A stretch of 64,000 nt of DNA. Source: Cytophagales bacterium (GTDB lineage: Bacteria > Bacteroidota > Bacteroidia > Cytophagales > Cyclobacteriaceae). Positions within the stretch are counted from its first letter, which is position 1. Every line of letters starts with the position of its first letter. Under the pieces are notes generated by a model. The model saw only the letters and a list, made by a program, of their open reading frames with translations, was not told the origin of the DNA and made no database searches. Below are positions 37,101 through 45,227 of this stretch, one piece after another. The stretch is from positions 186,001 through 250,000 of the forward strand of contig JAFLBR010000001.1 of the NCBI GenBank assembly GCA_017303795.1, read 5' to 3'. Made by a program: the position numbers and the translations under genes.

Positions 37101-39304
37101 TCTGAACCTATTTCAGAATAAACCGGTTGGCCAATGCCCTCGTCAGTTATGGGATAGGATCTGAAAATATTGTTACCATACTCATGAACAATTAACCACT
37201 CCTCTGAGGCCACCAGGCGTTCAGTACTTCTTGAAAAGAGTAGCACATTTTTTTGTTGCAAGGCTCCATTGCCGGAGTTGAGTTTTAAATCGAAGAGCGA
37301 GTAGCGAACTTCAAAAAGTGCCGTGCCATTTAGTGCTTGCGTGGTGAAAATGTAATACAAGGTTTCATCGCCCGGTACCGGAACAATGATAGCTGATTGT
37401 GATGAGGCAGGATCACCTCCAATACCACTATCTATTTCGGTATCGGTTTTGTCAAAGACTTTGTCGCCATCGGTATAAAAAATTACTTCTCCGTTTCTAT
37501 CGCAAATAATGGCACAACCTTCTGGTGCATCCATTGCGCTATTATCAAGTGCTACCGGAGGGGTTTCATTAAAGTCAATCCCGGCCTGATTACCAAAGTG
37601 CCAGACGTTTCTTCGTTGGTCTTCTAAACCATATTCTTTAACATTCACACCTGCATAAGCAGAACAACCTGAAGCATCAGTAACAACTACATAGTAATAC
37701 CCAGCAGAATCAGGTCTGAGTGTTGCCCCAATATCACCATTCGACCAAACAATAGACGTAGGTGTGCCGCCTTGAACCTGAACGGTAACATTAAACTGCG
37801 TAGCAGGTGTAGCACTACCGCGCGATGGTGGAAACTCATCGCGGCAAGCAGTGGTATCTTGTACTAATTGTAATGTAAGTGCAAATGGATTGATAGTAAC
37901 AGGTTGCGTAGTAGCTTGAGTCTGGCCGCGATAGAAAGCGTTAAGCGTTACATTAAAAGTTCCGGCATTGGCGTAGGTATATACCGGTGACCAGTTGCCT
38001 GATCCTGATCCATCACCAAAATCCCAACGCAAACTATCGGCATTGGGCAATACTGTGGGGAAGAAGCTGGTGGGTGAATTCTGACAGGTGCCTTGCGCGA
38101 TAAAAGATACCTGCAGTTCTACGCTATCGCGTGGTTTGAAAGATGGAAATTGGGTGCTTGTAAAATTCGCACCTCCGAACAACGCTTGTGTGTTGATAAC
38201 TTCAGTGGCAACTGTATCGGTGTTGGTTAATCTACCTACTAAGAATGGCCCTGCAGCCACAGCCTGATACAAATGATAGATGGCACTATCGGGGGCAATC
38301 TGCAACCCATAACTTCTAAACAAAGGTGGTGCAACTACTGGGGCCAAGGTGATAGCAATATTCTGATAATCGTACTGAAGTACATTGGCTGGAATGCCTG
38401 TATCGCCATGTGTGGATAGATACAAATACCGACCATGGCTATCCCATTCAATATCATAAATAGCCTGACCATTTGTAGTAGAAACTGCTGAATTGAAAAT
38501 TGTACGATCGAAGGTTAGCGCCCCGGTGGCATTATTAAAATTTAAAATGTATGCATTGATGTCCGGACTTTGTGGCGATACGGCCAGTTTACCGGTTGCT
38601 GCGTGATAGGCAAAATTAGCCGCGCTGTGTGGAAACACACTTGTAGTAGCAGGTGGTGGCGCGTTTGGAGTAGAGTTAACGGTAAGAAATGTTGCTGTGG
38701 CATCTATTCTTGTAGCTGAAAAATTAGCAGTACCGTTTTGGTGCGTGATTAACCAGAAGTCGATGTTATTGGCATGCGGCACTACAATCATAGCCTCGGA
38801 TCTATTAGGTAGTGGCAGCGTTGGAATGGCCACATTCTTTGCAGCCCCAACCGCACCTAAAGCTGGTGCCGGAAACACTGCGTTACCAAATTGATTCATG
38901 TCTACTTCTGAGCGACTGATACTTCCCCCGGTTGTAAAGTTTGCTGTGTTGGTAAATATGTACCACCGGTTGGTTTGCCCCGGCATTGGCGAGATGGCTA
39001 CAGGTTGATTCGTATTGGGTTGTGCATTTAACCCGCCTCCATTAGACATTAATTGATGTGTGGCATCGTACACACGAATACCATCGGTATAAAATAATAA
39101 ATTGGCTGTGGCCGGATCGGTTGCTACCGCTGCACCACCCCTTGCGAAAGGAGTAGCCTGATTGGTAACAGGTTGGGCCACATTGGTACCGCGGTTAAAC
39201 CGGATGCCATTAGCCGAATTTCCAAAGTACCAGTTATGCTTGGATAAATCCTGCGCCAGCAAAGAAATAGGCAGGAGCAAAATCAACAAAAGGAGCCCCC
39301 GCAT
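34112..39304 (-). CDS. giant T9SS cargo protein with PKD and gliding-motility C-terminal domain
   Basis: From the ATG at 39304 the protein is 1730 residues with a signal peptide (core LLLLILLLPISLLAQ). Two modules are arranged in tandem. Each has a beta-propeller-like domain opening with a WYFGN/WHFGN motif (about residues 15 and 565) and ending in a PKD domain with WDFGDGSG or WSFGDGG (about 430 and 945). A series of Ig/SprB-like repeats follows. It ends in the type B sorting domain, VLIYNRWGELVFESKD and WNGGYNNNAGQPLPAGTYAYVFKYE. Family knowledge predicts export through the type IX system and attachment to or release from the surface. The divergent PorP/SprF gene is probably its secretion partner. 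An upstream ATG at 39394 adds 30 non-signal residues. Confidence 0.92.
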   Translation of the reverse strand: MRGLLLLILLLPISLLAQDLSKHNWYFGNSANGIRFNRGTNVAQPVTNQATPFARGGAAVATDPATANLLFYTDGIRVYDATHQLMSNGGGLNAQPNTNQPVAISPMPGQTNRWYIFTNTANFTTGGSISRSEVDMNQFGNAVFPAPALGAVGAAKNVAIPTLPLPNRSEAMIVVPHANNIDFWLITHQNGTANFSATRIDATATFLTVNSTPNAPPPATTSVFPHSAANFAYHAATGKLAVSPQSPDINAYILNFNNATGALTFDRTIFNSAVSTTNGQAIYDIEWDSHGRYLYLSTHGDTGIPANVLQYDYQNIAITLAPVVAPPLFRSYGLQIAPDSAIYHLYQAVAAGPFLVGRLTNTDTVATEVINTQALFGGANFTSTQFPSFKPRDSVELQVSFIAQGTCQNSPTSFFPTVLPNADSLRWDFGDGSGSGNWSPVYTYANAGTFNVTLNAFYRGQTQATTQPVTINPFALTLQLVQDTTACRDEFPPSRGSATPATQFNVTVQVQGGTPTSIVWSNGDIGATLRPDSAGYYYVVVTDASGCSAYAGVNVKEYGLEDQRRNVWHFGNQAGIDFNETPPVALDNSAMDAPEGCAIICDRNGEVIFYTDGDKVFDKTDTEIDSGIGGDPASSQSAIIVPVPGDETLYYIFTTQALNGTALFEVRYSLFDLKLNSGNGALQQKNVLLFSRSTERLVASEEWLIVHEYGNNIFRSYPITDEGIGQPVYSEIGSDHSFQSAGNAEGYMNLGPGNRLAVALSTPGTSNVVELFSLNDSTGQVENFRQMNLNEPNGQVYGVEFSPDGNKVFATVKGSPTPSQIFEYYLDSLQRPVFKQRINQNLELGAIQIGPDRQIYVAINGSNTLGIIEAVEDTTQFSTFNPSGFALLGGTNSRLGLPNFIDENSNAFGGPGFTVAGSCLGDTTIFEGVATDAIDNFLWSFGDGGTSTEDSTSHVYAAAGVYTVSMRLTNRCGLDTTIVRQIEIFAPPAIPSIPGAAALCNAPVTLDANTPNTPGITYLWSNGATTKTITVNNPALITVVNTANGCTSTAQTILVDNRPPVDLGPDLTICEDNATATLDALNPGATYQWTINGVNTSTSQTQGVDVTTPGLFTYEVTVTDPFTTCFTVEDKVFTINVSPAFTLTENDPTSCGTPDGTITLQINPSVPTGGPYSYFLSGPNSFFQNDIDQNAPATIPFTGREAGTYSVLVRDQISGCQLSTSTSLNDVTLTITPVVTDPCIVAYSVTVAGGTGPYQFTLTDSGTGQVFGPSLPSTSPFLTTAIAPTLPAGNYILQIEDASGCIDSRNIAVNPNPPVTFTIDASDLCDATPSLTASGTATAYAWSTNVPGTIVGLTNGATIQLQPGAGVVTYTVTGSGPAGCPFTQNITIDVPGTITPTFAQSDACADQVILTAQPSGSFTYRWYANGSATPTALGQSISLSFADDGDSYVVEVLNTVNGCIIRSAPQTVSVVGLITAGLTGTPACDDNQPFTLTATTNTTGETYTWFLNNTQIAGANTATINQTAAGIYRVEVSKSGCVTPAQIQVIKLPVPQGNLPDRVIICNDPDNTDPTTSTVDLDPGAFQTYDWFKNELGLSYTDRVLTADSEGFYDVDITNSFGCTSRDKTEVINDCIPKLVAPNAFRPTSGVNDNKNFFAYTFFITDNFQVLIYNRWGELVFESKDKNFKWNGGYNNNAGQPLPAGTYAYVFKYESSFRPERGLQEQRGGVVLIR

Positions 39305-39522
39305 GTGTGGCTGCTTGCCACCGTTTTCGTTCACCCTCTTAACACACACCATGTTCAATTTATTGAGATCGAAATTTAAAACGTCAAACTCCACTAAAGT
39401 AATACAATTTGCTCTAAAATTTCGTTTATCAGTCCAAACCGCCCTATTTGTCGGTAAATGTTTTTTTTAGTGTTCCGAAAGAATTTAATTTGCCTTGATT
39501 GCGCTTACTTAAAACTGAGTTG

Positions 39523-40695
39523 ATGATTCGTGTTTCATTAAAGTCCATCTCAAAAATATTCCGAAAATTTGCTTGTCATGCCGGACTTGTTCCGGCATCC
39601 AGACTGGCAGCTCTGATTTCGGGATCGCGGAACACTGTCCGCGATGACAAAATATTTTTGAGATGGACGTTATACAGTTTCTGTATGCTGTTGGCAGTGG
39701 GGTCGGTAACTGCACAAGATCCACAGTACTCGCAGTTTTATGCCGCACCGCTTTACCTTAACCCGGCATTTGCAGGTTCAACCGGCCAAAAGCGCGTAGG
39801 TATCAATTACCGTAATCAATGGCCGGCTATCGATGCCAACTTCAATACCATCTCAGCTTTTTACGATACCTACATCGAAGATAAAAACAGCGGCATAGGC
39901 GTTTTGTTAACCCGCGACCGCGAAGGAATTTTCGGACTGCAATCCATGAGTCTGGCTTTTCAATATTCTTACGATCTTAGAATTGTGGAGGGCTTATCGT
40001 TTCGGCCTGGGGTGCAGGTTGGAGTTTATAATCGTTCCATAAATTTTAGCAGATTAGTTTTTGGCGACCAGATTAATCCGGTTACAGGAGCACTTGAGCC
40101 TGGAGCTTCCGGAGAATTATTAAACACAGGAGAGACAAAATTTTTTCCCGACTTATCGTTTGGAGGATTGTTGTATAGCAAACGCGCATGGTTGGGTTTT
40201 GCAGCCCATCATTTAACGGAGCCCAATCAATCGTTGATAGGCGAGGAGAGTCGGTTGCCACGTAAGCTATCGGCACATGCTGGTTTTAAATTTTTCTTTG
40301 AACCTGGTGAAATGGGTGCTGGATTTTATACCCGGCCGCGTGAACGCAGCATTGCACCCGCACTGCAATACCGCCATCAGGGTGAGTTCGATCAGATGGA
40401 TGTAGGTTTCTATTTTACATTCGAGCCGTTGATTATCGGAACGTGGTATCGCGGGGTGCCGTTTAAAAAAGTAAACGGGTTTACCAATAACGAATCGGTT
40501 GTGCTATCGCTTGGCTTTACCAAACGCGGGGCAAAAGATGTTATGAACATTGGTTATAGTTACGACTATACAATTTCGCAACTCGGCCCGGCCAGTGGTG
40601 GCGCGCATGAATTTAGTTTAGTGTACTCCTGGTCAACCCGCAACCCGCGCAAACCACCGAAGGATAAGTTGATGATTCCGTGTCCGGATTTTTAG
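39523..40695 (+). CDS. PorP/SprF-family type IX secretion membrane protein
   Basis: The mature part is a normal PorP/SprF outer-membrane beta-barrel: DPQYSQFYAAPLYLNPAFAGS at the start, QWPAIDANFNTISAFYDTY, GFAAHHLTEPNQS, and the usual terminal HEFSLVYSW and MIPCPDF. The N-terminus is odd. The reading frame runs through a 126-bp palindromic element (39543-39668). Removing it in frame joins IRVSLK to LYSFCMLLAVGSVTAQ, giving a standard signal peptide. A shorter protein starting at the ATG at 39685 is possible but lacks the basic n-region. SprF-like proteins are required for export of type B CTD cargo such as the divergent neighbour. Confidence 0.88.
   Translation: MIRVSLKSISKIFRKFACHAGLVPASRLAALISGSRNTVRDDKIFLRWTLYSFCMLLAVGSVTAQDPQYSQFYAAPLYLNPAFAGSTGQKRVGINYRNQWPAIDANFNTISAFYDTYIEDKNSGIGVLLTRDREGIFGLQSMSLAFQYSYDLRIVEGLSFRPGVQVGVYNRSINFSRLVFGDQINPVTGALEPGASGELLNTGETKFFPDLSFGGLLYSKRAWLGFAAHHLTEPNQSLIGEESRLPRKLSAHAGFKFFFEPGEMGAGFYTRPRERSIAPALQYRHQGEFDQMDVGFYFTFEPLIIGTWYRGVPFKKVNGFTNNESVVLSLGFTKRGAKDVMNIGYSYDYTISQLGPASGGAHEFSLVYSWSTRNPRKPPKDKLMIPCPDF
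39543..39668. mobile_element. 126-bp MITE-like palindromic element inside the PorP/SprF signal-peptide region
   Basis: The ends are perfect 18-bp inverted repeats, GTCCATCTCAAAAATATT at 39543-39560 and AATATTTTTGAGATGGAC at 39651-39668. Inside are two perfect hairpins, ATGCCGGA-loop-TCCGGCAT (around 39578-39598) and ATCGCGGA-loop-TCCGCGAT (around 39624-39645). The length is a multiple of three, so the host frame stays open. No transposase and no clear target duplication are seen. Confidence 0.8.
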
Positions 40696-40700
40696 AAGCC

Positions 40701-40735
40701 GTTACCAGTTACCTGTTTCTGGTTTCCAGTTGGTA
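40701..40735. repeat. single-arm heptamer array 4 (GTTNCCA units)
   Basis: Five 7-bp units follow the PorP/SprF stop: GTTACCA, GTTACCT, GTTTCTG, GTTTCCA, GTTGGTA. The period and the TTACCAG/TTTCTGG cores match the arrays in the hydroxyproline operon, but no opposing arm is present. Confidence 0.7.
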
Positions 40736-40769
40736 GTTTAAAGAATTTATTAGGCAAAACATTTTATGT

Positions 40770-41006
40770 ATGAAAAATCAACCAGAACTGTGGTACACTA
40801 ACCCATCGTTAAAAATTGTATTGATTTTCTCAGCAGTATGGTTTATTGGTAACGGACTTTTAGTTCTTTCAACCACTGACTTTTTCAAAGTACCTTTTTT
40901 CTCAAATGTATCGATGCTGATTTTATTAATGATGGTGATGTCTACTTTTCAAACAGGAAAACTGATACGGAATTATATTAGAGCACAAGAAATGAGGAAC
41001 CAATAA
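40770..41006 (+). CDS. small two-helix membrane protein
   Basis: A 78-residue protein with two hydrophobic helices (IVLIFSAVWFIGNGLLVL and VSMLILLMMVMSTF) and a polar C-terminal tail (GKLIRNYIRAQEMRNQ). I recognise no family. It starts a run of short, AT-rich genes on the plus strand that ends at 42365 and whose members lack recognisable functions. Confidence 0.55.
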   Translation: MKNQPELWYTNPSLKIVLIFSAVWFIGNGLLVLSTTDFFKVPFFSNVSMLILLMMVMSTFQTGKLIRNYIRAQEMRNQ

Positions 41007-41017
41007 TCCAAATTCAA

Positions 41018-41263
41018 TTGAAAGCTTCAAAAATAAGTTTAGTTGTTAGCACGTGCTTATTTGTCCTTTGGACTGGTTACTGGCTTTATTCTCAAACTTC
41101 TGGATTTACACACTCACTAACCGAAAGGAATTTAGGTATCGTTGCTATGTTGATAGCGATTCCGTTGATTTTTTTGATCAGACAACTAAGAAACCTAATC
41201 CTAAATCAAAAAAAATCACAAAAGTTAATCTATAGAACTGGCCAACAAGGAATGAGTTGTTAG
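41018..41263 (+). CDS. small two-helix membrane protein
   Basis: An 81-residue frame with a TTG start 12 bases after the preceding stop. It has two hydrophobic helices (LVVSTCLFVLWTGYWLY and NLGIVAMLIAIPLIFLI) and a basic tail (RQLRNLILNQKKSQK). Its topology mirrors the gene before it, and the spacing suggests the two are translated together. No family is recognised. Confidence 0.45.
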   Translation: MKASKISLVVSTCLFVLWTGYWLYSQTSGFTHSLTERNLGIVAMLIAIPLIFLIRQLRNLILNQKKSQKLIYRTGQQGMSC

Positions 41264-41347
41264 TTCAGTTTACGTTTTTTGAGAAACTTATTGTTGGTTG
41301 TTAGTTGTTTTTTTCTCGTAACTTTCTTTTCAGAAAATAACTCCTTA

Positions 41348-41690
41348 ATGCGAAAATTCCTGATAGTCTTGGCTGCTTTAGCTTTAGTGATTGGCTGCAG
41401 AAGCGCTAAAGTTAGGATGAATAATTGTTTGGAGAAGGTCTATTTAGGTATGTCAGTTGAAGATTTTAAGAAAATAGCGTCCAAGTCAACTCTGGTACAA
41501 GCCATAGATGGATTTTCTTGTTATAAATTAGAAGAGCAGAGTGCAAAATTTGGAGAACCAGGCGGCTATGTATACGAAAGAAGATTTTTTTTATTTTAAG
41601 AATGACAAATTGTATAGAATTGATGAGGGAACGCGGGCGACTGATTTAAGAATCGAAATATCAAAGGATATTAATATCATAAATAATTGA
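41348..41690 (+). pseudogene. small lipoprotein gene with a frameshift in a T8 run
   Basis: From the ATG at 41348 a lipoprotein signal (FLIVLAALALVIGC) precedes a soluble region (EKVYLGMSVEDFKKIASKS). The frame stops at 41599, immediately after a run of eight T (41585-41592). With one T fewer the frame continues as RRFFYFKNDKLYRIDEG and then TRATDLRIEISKDINIINN to a TGA at 41688-41690, which reads like real protein. The gene is therefore frameshifted, or a base is miscalled, or slippage restores the frame. The function is unknown. Confidence 0.65.
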
Positions 41691-41723
41691 ATTTTTTATT
41701 ATTCGGTTTAACTCAAAAGATGG

Positions 41724-42365
41724 ATGTGTAGATACTTTTTTTTCATAGTATTTTTTCTTTTAGCTGTTCGAGGAGAAGCTCAAACAGCCAAAGATTTGTT
41801 TAATCAGAGTGATGTTAAAATCAGGTGGTTAGGTGTAGATTTTTCTCATGTTAAATTGATTGGCGATTTTGCTCAATTTTTCAGTGCCGGTGAAAAGAGT
41901 AGCTTGCAAATAAGAGATAACTATTTCTCGGGATGGAATAAACTAATTCTTTCAGAGCCTAAGAAATATGACCTGCATGGAATGCTAAGAAAGGAGACTA
42001 TAGTCTATGATATTGATATGGTAACGGAACTAAATTCAAACGCTCCGGTAGAAGACATTGAATCACTCAACACACCTAACTACACTAAAAAAGATATTGA
42101 AGACTTTATTGCTGCATACAATATTGTTAATAAAGATGGGATAGGGATTCTTTTGATTGCTGAAAGTTTGAATAAGAATTTTGAGGAGGCGTATTTTCAT
42201 TTTGTCGCCATGAATTTGAAAACAAAAGAGTTGTTGATTCATCAACGGTTACGCGGAGAACCATTCGGATTTGGTTTACGCAATTATTGGGCAGGTTCAA
42301 TTCATGATGTTATCAAAGAAATTAAAAATAACCGCTACAGAATATGGAGGAATAAGTTTAAATAA
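41724..42365 (+). CDS. hypothetical exported protein
   Basis: A 213-residue protein with a signal peptide (FFFIVFFLLAVRGEAQ) followed by a soluble domain (KIRWLGVDFSHVKLIGDFAQF near the start; IHQRLRGEPFGFGLRNYWAGSIHDVI near the end). I do not recognise a named family. The gene is AT-rich and follows the frameshifted lipoprotein gene by about 30 bases. The conserved-looking WAGSIHDVIKE tail suggests a real folded domain. Confidence 0.65.
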   Translation: MCRYFFFIVFFLLAVRGEAQTAKDLFNQSDVKIRWLGVDFSHVKLIGDFAQFFSAGEKSSLQIRDNYFSGWNKLILSEPKKYDLHGMLRKETIVYDIDMVTELNSNAPVEDIESLNTPNYTKKDIEDFIAAYNIVNKDGIGILLIAESLNKNFEEAYFHFVAMNLKTKELLIHQRLRGEPFGFGLRNYWAGSIHDVIKEIKNNRYRIWRNKFK

Positions 42366-42442
42366 ACTATCTAAATTTATTTAGGTGAGCTTTGAATAAA
42401 ATTATTTTTTTTATTGAGTTAGAATTTTTTTAATATATCATC

Positions 42443-43492
42443 TTAAATAAAATCAATATCCACGTTAAGTGGATAGCGCATTAAAAATTCAAGCGCCTCC
42501 TCAACCGTCATTCCTTCAAACAATACTTTGTATAACCTGTCGGTGATGAGTGCACGTACTTTATAATGGTCGGCACACTTTTTAGCAATGCGCACCGTGT
42601 TTACACCTTCTGCTACTTCAGTCATGTCGGCCAAGATATCAGGAAGTTTTTCGCCTTTGGCTAACCGATAGCCCACTGTAAAGTTACGGCTCATCGGGCT
42701 GTTACAGGTTGTAACCAGATCGCCAATGCCAGCCACACCTAAAAAAGCTTTTAAATCGCCACCCAACGCGCGACCGAGGTAAACCATTTCTACTGCTCCG
42801 CGACTGATCAGCAAACCTTTTGCATTTTCGCCATAACCTAAACCGCTTAATGCACCCGATGCAATTGCGATAATGTTTTTTAAAACTCCGGCAATCTCAA
42901 CACCAACAATGTCATTGTTTTCATAAACCTGAAACCGATCGTTACGCAACAAGCGTTTACCTAATTGAATTACTTCGTTGAAATGACTGGCTACCACGGT
43001 TGCTCCAGGTTGGCGTTGTGCTAACTCTTTTGCGAGATTAGGCCCGGCCAGACAGCCCACACGCACCACCACACTCTCTTCTTGAATTACCTCGCTCATG
43101 GTTTTAACCTGCTGTCGCGTAAGCCTGGTAATATTCTCTAGCGATTGGCCATCGGGTAGGGTGATATCAAAACCTTTTGTGCCGTGAATCAAAATATGAT
43201 AGGGCTGCAAGTAAGGAGAAAGCTGGCGCATCATCTCACGAAAGTGTGAAGAAGGCACCATGGGAAACAATACATCGCACTGCGTGGCTACTTGTTGTAA
43301 ATCGTGTGTAGGCTCTACATTTGGATGAAGCGCATAACCCTTGTTTTGATTTTCAGATTTTATGCGGGCAGCCGTTTGCTCATCGCGTGTGTAGAGAAAT
43401 ACTTTGCGATTGATGGCAAGTATGTTGGCAATTACAGTTCCGAAATTGCCTGCACCAATAACGCCAACTGGTTTTTCAGATGTACTGCTCAA
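42443..43492 (-). CDS. gpsA: NAD(P)H-dependent glycerol-3-phosphate dehydrogenase
   Basis: A 349-residue enzyme that reduces dihydroxyacetone phosphate to sn-glycerol 3-phosphate for lipid synthesis. The Rossmann motif GVIGAGNFGTVIANILA is at the N-terminus, followed by MVPSSHFREMM, GTKGFD, and AGPNLAKELAQRQP. GVEIAGVLKNIIAIASG contains the catalytic Lys, and GDLVTTCNSPMSRNFTVG is also present. The start overlaps the upstream acyltransferase gene by 17 bases. The product is the acyl acceptor for that enzyme class, so the pair forms the entry to phospholipid synthesis. Confidence 0.96.
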   Translation of the reverse strand: MSSTSEKPVGVIGAGNFGTVIANILAINRKVFLYTRDEQTAARIKSENQNKGYALHPNVEPTHDLQQVATQCDVLFPMVPSSHFREMMRQLSPYLQPYHILIHGTKGFDITLPDGQSLENITRLTRQQVKTMSEVIQEESVVVRVGCLAGPNLAKELAQRQPGATVVASHFNEVIQLGKRLLRNDRFQVYENNDIVGVEIAGVLKNIIAIASGALSGLGYGENAKGLLISRGAVEMVYLGRALGGDLKAFLGVAGIGDLVTTCNSPMSRNFTVGYRLAKGEKLPDILADMTEVAEGVNTVRIAKKCADHYKVRALITDRLYKVLFEGMTVEEALEFLMRYPLNVDIDFI

Positions 43493-45170
43493 GTTCGTAG
43501 CCCACCAGGCGGTTATGGTAATAGTATAAAACGGTAAGATCTTTGGTAATGATATTACCCTTTTTGTTTTTGAGTAGTGGTCGTTTTAAATGGAAGATAC
43601 CCACGTTTTCAATACCCAGCTTTATCACTTGATCTACTTTTCCTTTCAGGTGTGTAGCATGATTTACTTTGCCGGCATCTTTCAATTCGTAGAGCTTTTT
43701 GCGAACGCGTTTAAAGGTGTCGCGGTACTCGGTATAATCTAATTCCAGTTCTTCTTCTGGTAAGCGCAATAAGCTGAACAAATCCAGTTTAGGATGTTTC
43801 TTTTGCCACATCTCGAATGCTACAAAAGCAGCAAGATGGCTGGCAAATACGCGGTTGATACGATGATACTCCGAAACAATGCGCTGGCTAAGCATGCGGG
43901 TGTATTCATCTTCGCGCTGCTTATCATCTGTTATACTGCCGTTTGAAATAAAATAACCACGGGTATCAATAACACGACCTTGCGGATCGAGGCTGTTACC
44001 TTCATCATCCACATAATTGCCCATAACATCTAAACCTGGCCCAATTGAAACTGAAATGTTAGAGCCTTTCGTAAAGAACTTGAACATAAAGCGGATCAAC
44101 TCCATACTTCCATACTTGTCTTCTTCGGGCAGGTATCTGTCCTTTCCTTTTACCTGCAGATAATCTTCTATCAGATCGGGTGCCTCTAACACAAAGTTGT
44201 AGTTGAGTGTAACAGGCACCACAAAGATTTTGCGCACTTCGCCTTCAGTCGTTTGCTGATAAAGATTGCGTTGGGCTTCAATGGCCGTGCTAAGCAATCC
44301 AAGCTTTAATTGCTTTTCGATTAAGCCCGACCGCGAACGAGTTCCACCCGGAAAGAACAAACTATGCGCTCCTTTTTGTATAGCCTGGTTGGAATACATC
44401 TTTAAAGTTTCCAGGTAGGGTAGATTCTTTTTTCTGCGATCTACTTTATAAGCCCCGAGGCTATTCATAAAGTAGGCGAAAATCTTTATGTTGAACAGGT
44501 TGAGTCCTGCTCCGTAAATAAAGGCAGGCAACCCAACCGAATGAATAACCCAACCAATTAAAATTGAATCGAGGTTGCTGAAATGGGTAGGTACCATTAC
44601 TACGGTTCCTTTTTTAGCGAGGGCCCGCAACATCTTTACTTTACCCACTACATGAATCTTATCGCGCAGGGTATATTGATTCCGGAAAAAGGCCCCGAAT
44701 TTTTTTACCCGCGCGCCATTTAATAAGCGTTGAAACCAAAACTTCACTACTTCGCGTGTAAAGCGATACGAGTTTGGTTTAAAGTTGCCGGCAATTTCGT
44801 TGGCATAGCGACTTACAATTTTTTCGAGCAGCGCATCTTCAACGGCACTTGTGGTTTCCGGGTCTTTGGCACTCAGGCCAACCAACTCGTTTTTTATATT
44901 AGACCAAAAACGGCTATCATCTTTAGGGTCTACGCGCCAGCGATTTCGTTTAATGCGGTTTTGTTCGCGATAAGCGGTGGCTTCCAGTTCGTCAATCAAT
45001 TGTTTGCGTGTAGGACGCAGCATTTTAATGCGCTCAATGGCATTGCGTGTTACTAGTTCTACAAACTCTTTACGGTTTTTGCTAAGCTGATACACCGGCC
45101 AATCGGGTATGCCATGCAGAATGGGTTCGTATTTTCGATTCTTATTTTTCTTTTCTTCCAGTAATTCCAT
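43476..45170 (-). CDS. glycerolipid acyltransferase (PlsB/PlsC superfamily)
   Basis: A 564-residue protein with the acyltransferase core: THFSNLD (the HX4D catalytic motif), then LFFPGGTRSRSG for phosphate binding and VPVTLNYNFVLEAPDL. Long N- and C-terminal helical extensions exceed the 250-residue PlsC type and resemble PlsB-like glycerol-3-phosphate acyltransferases. No clear transmembrane helix is needed. The 17-base overlap with gpsA strongly suggests that it acylates glycerol 3-phosphate made by GpsA. A 1-acyl-glycerophosphate acceptor cannot be excluded. Confidence 0.88.
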   Translation of the reverse strand: MELLEEKKNKNRKYEPILHGIPDWPVYQLSKNRKEFVELVTRNAIERIKMLRPTRKQLIDELEATAYREQNRIKRNRWRVDPKDDSRFWSNIKNELVGLSAKDPETTSAVEDALLEKIVSRYANEIAGNFKPNSYRFTREVVKFWFQRLLNGARVKKFGAFFRNQYTLRDKIHVVGKVKMLRALAKKGTVVMVPTHFSNLDSILIGWVIHSVGLPAFIYGAGLNLFNIKIFAYFMNSLGAYKVDRRKKNLPYLETLKMYSNQAIQKGAHSLFFPGGTRSRSGLIEKQLKLGLLSTAIEAQRNLYQQTTEGEVRKIFVVPVTLNYNFVLEAPDLIEDYLQVKGKDRYLPEEDKYGSMELIRFMFKFFTKGSNISVSIGPGLDVMGNYVDDEGNSLDPQGRVIDTRGYFISNGSITDDKQREDEYTRMLSQRIVSEYHRINRVFASHLAAFVAFEMWQKKHPKLDLFSLLRLPEEELELDYTEYRDTFKRVRKKLYELKDAGKVNHATHLKGKVDQVIKLGIENVGIFHLKRPLLKNKKGNIITKDLTVLYYYHNRLVGYELEQYI

Positions 45171-45227
45171 GCCGGTAAACTAAAGCGGGGAGTCAAAGTT
45201 AATGGCTAACGGGTCAATACCAAATGG

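Noticed and set aside
39305-39394. Earlier ATG for the giant T9SS protein
   Set aside because: It would place 30 polar residues in front of a perfect signal peptide; the ATG at 39304 fits.
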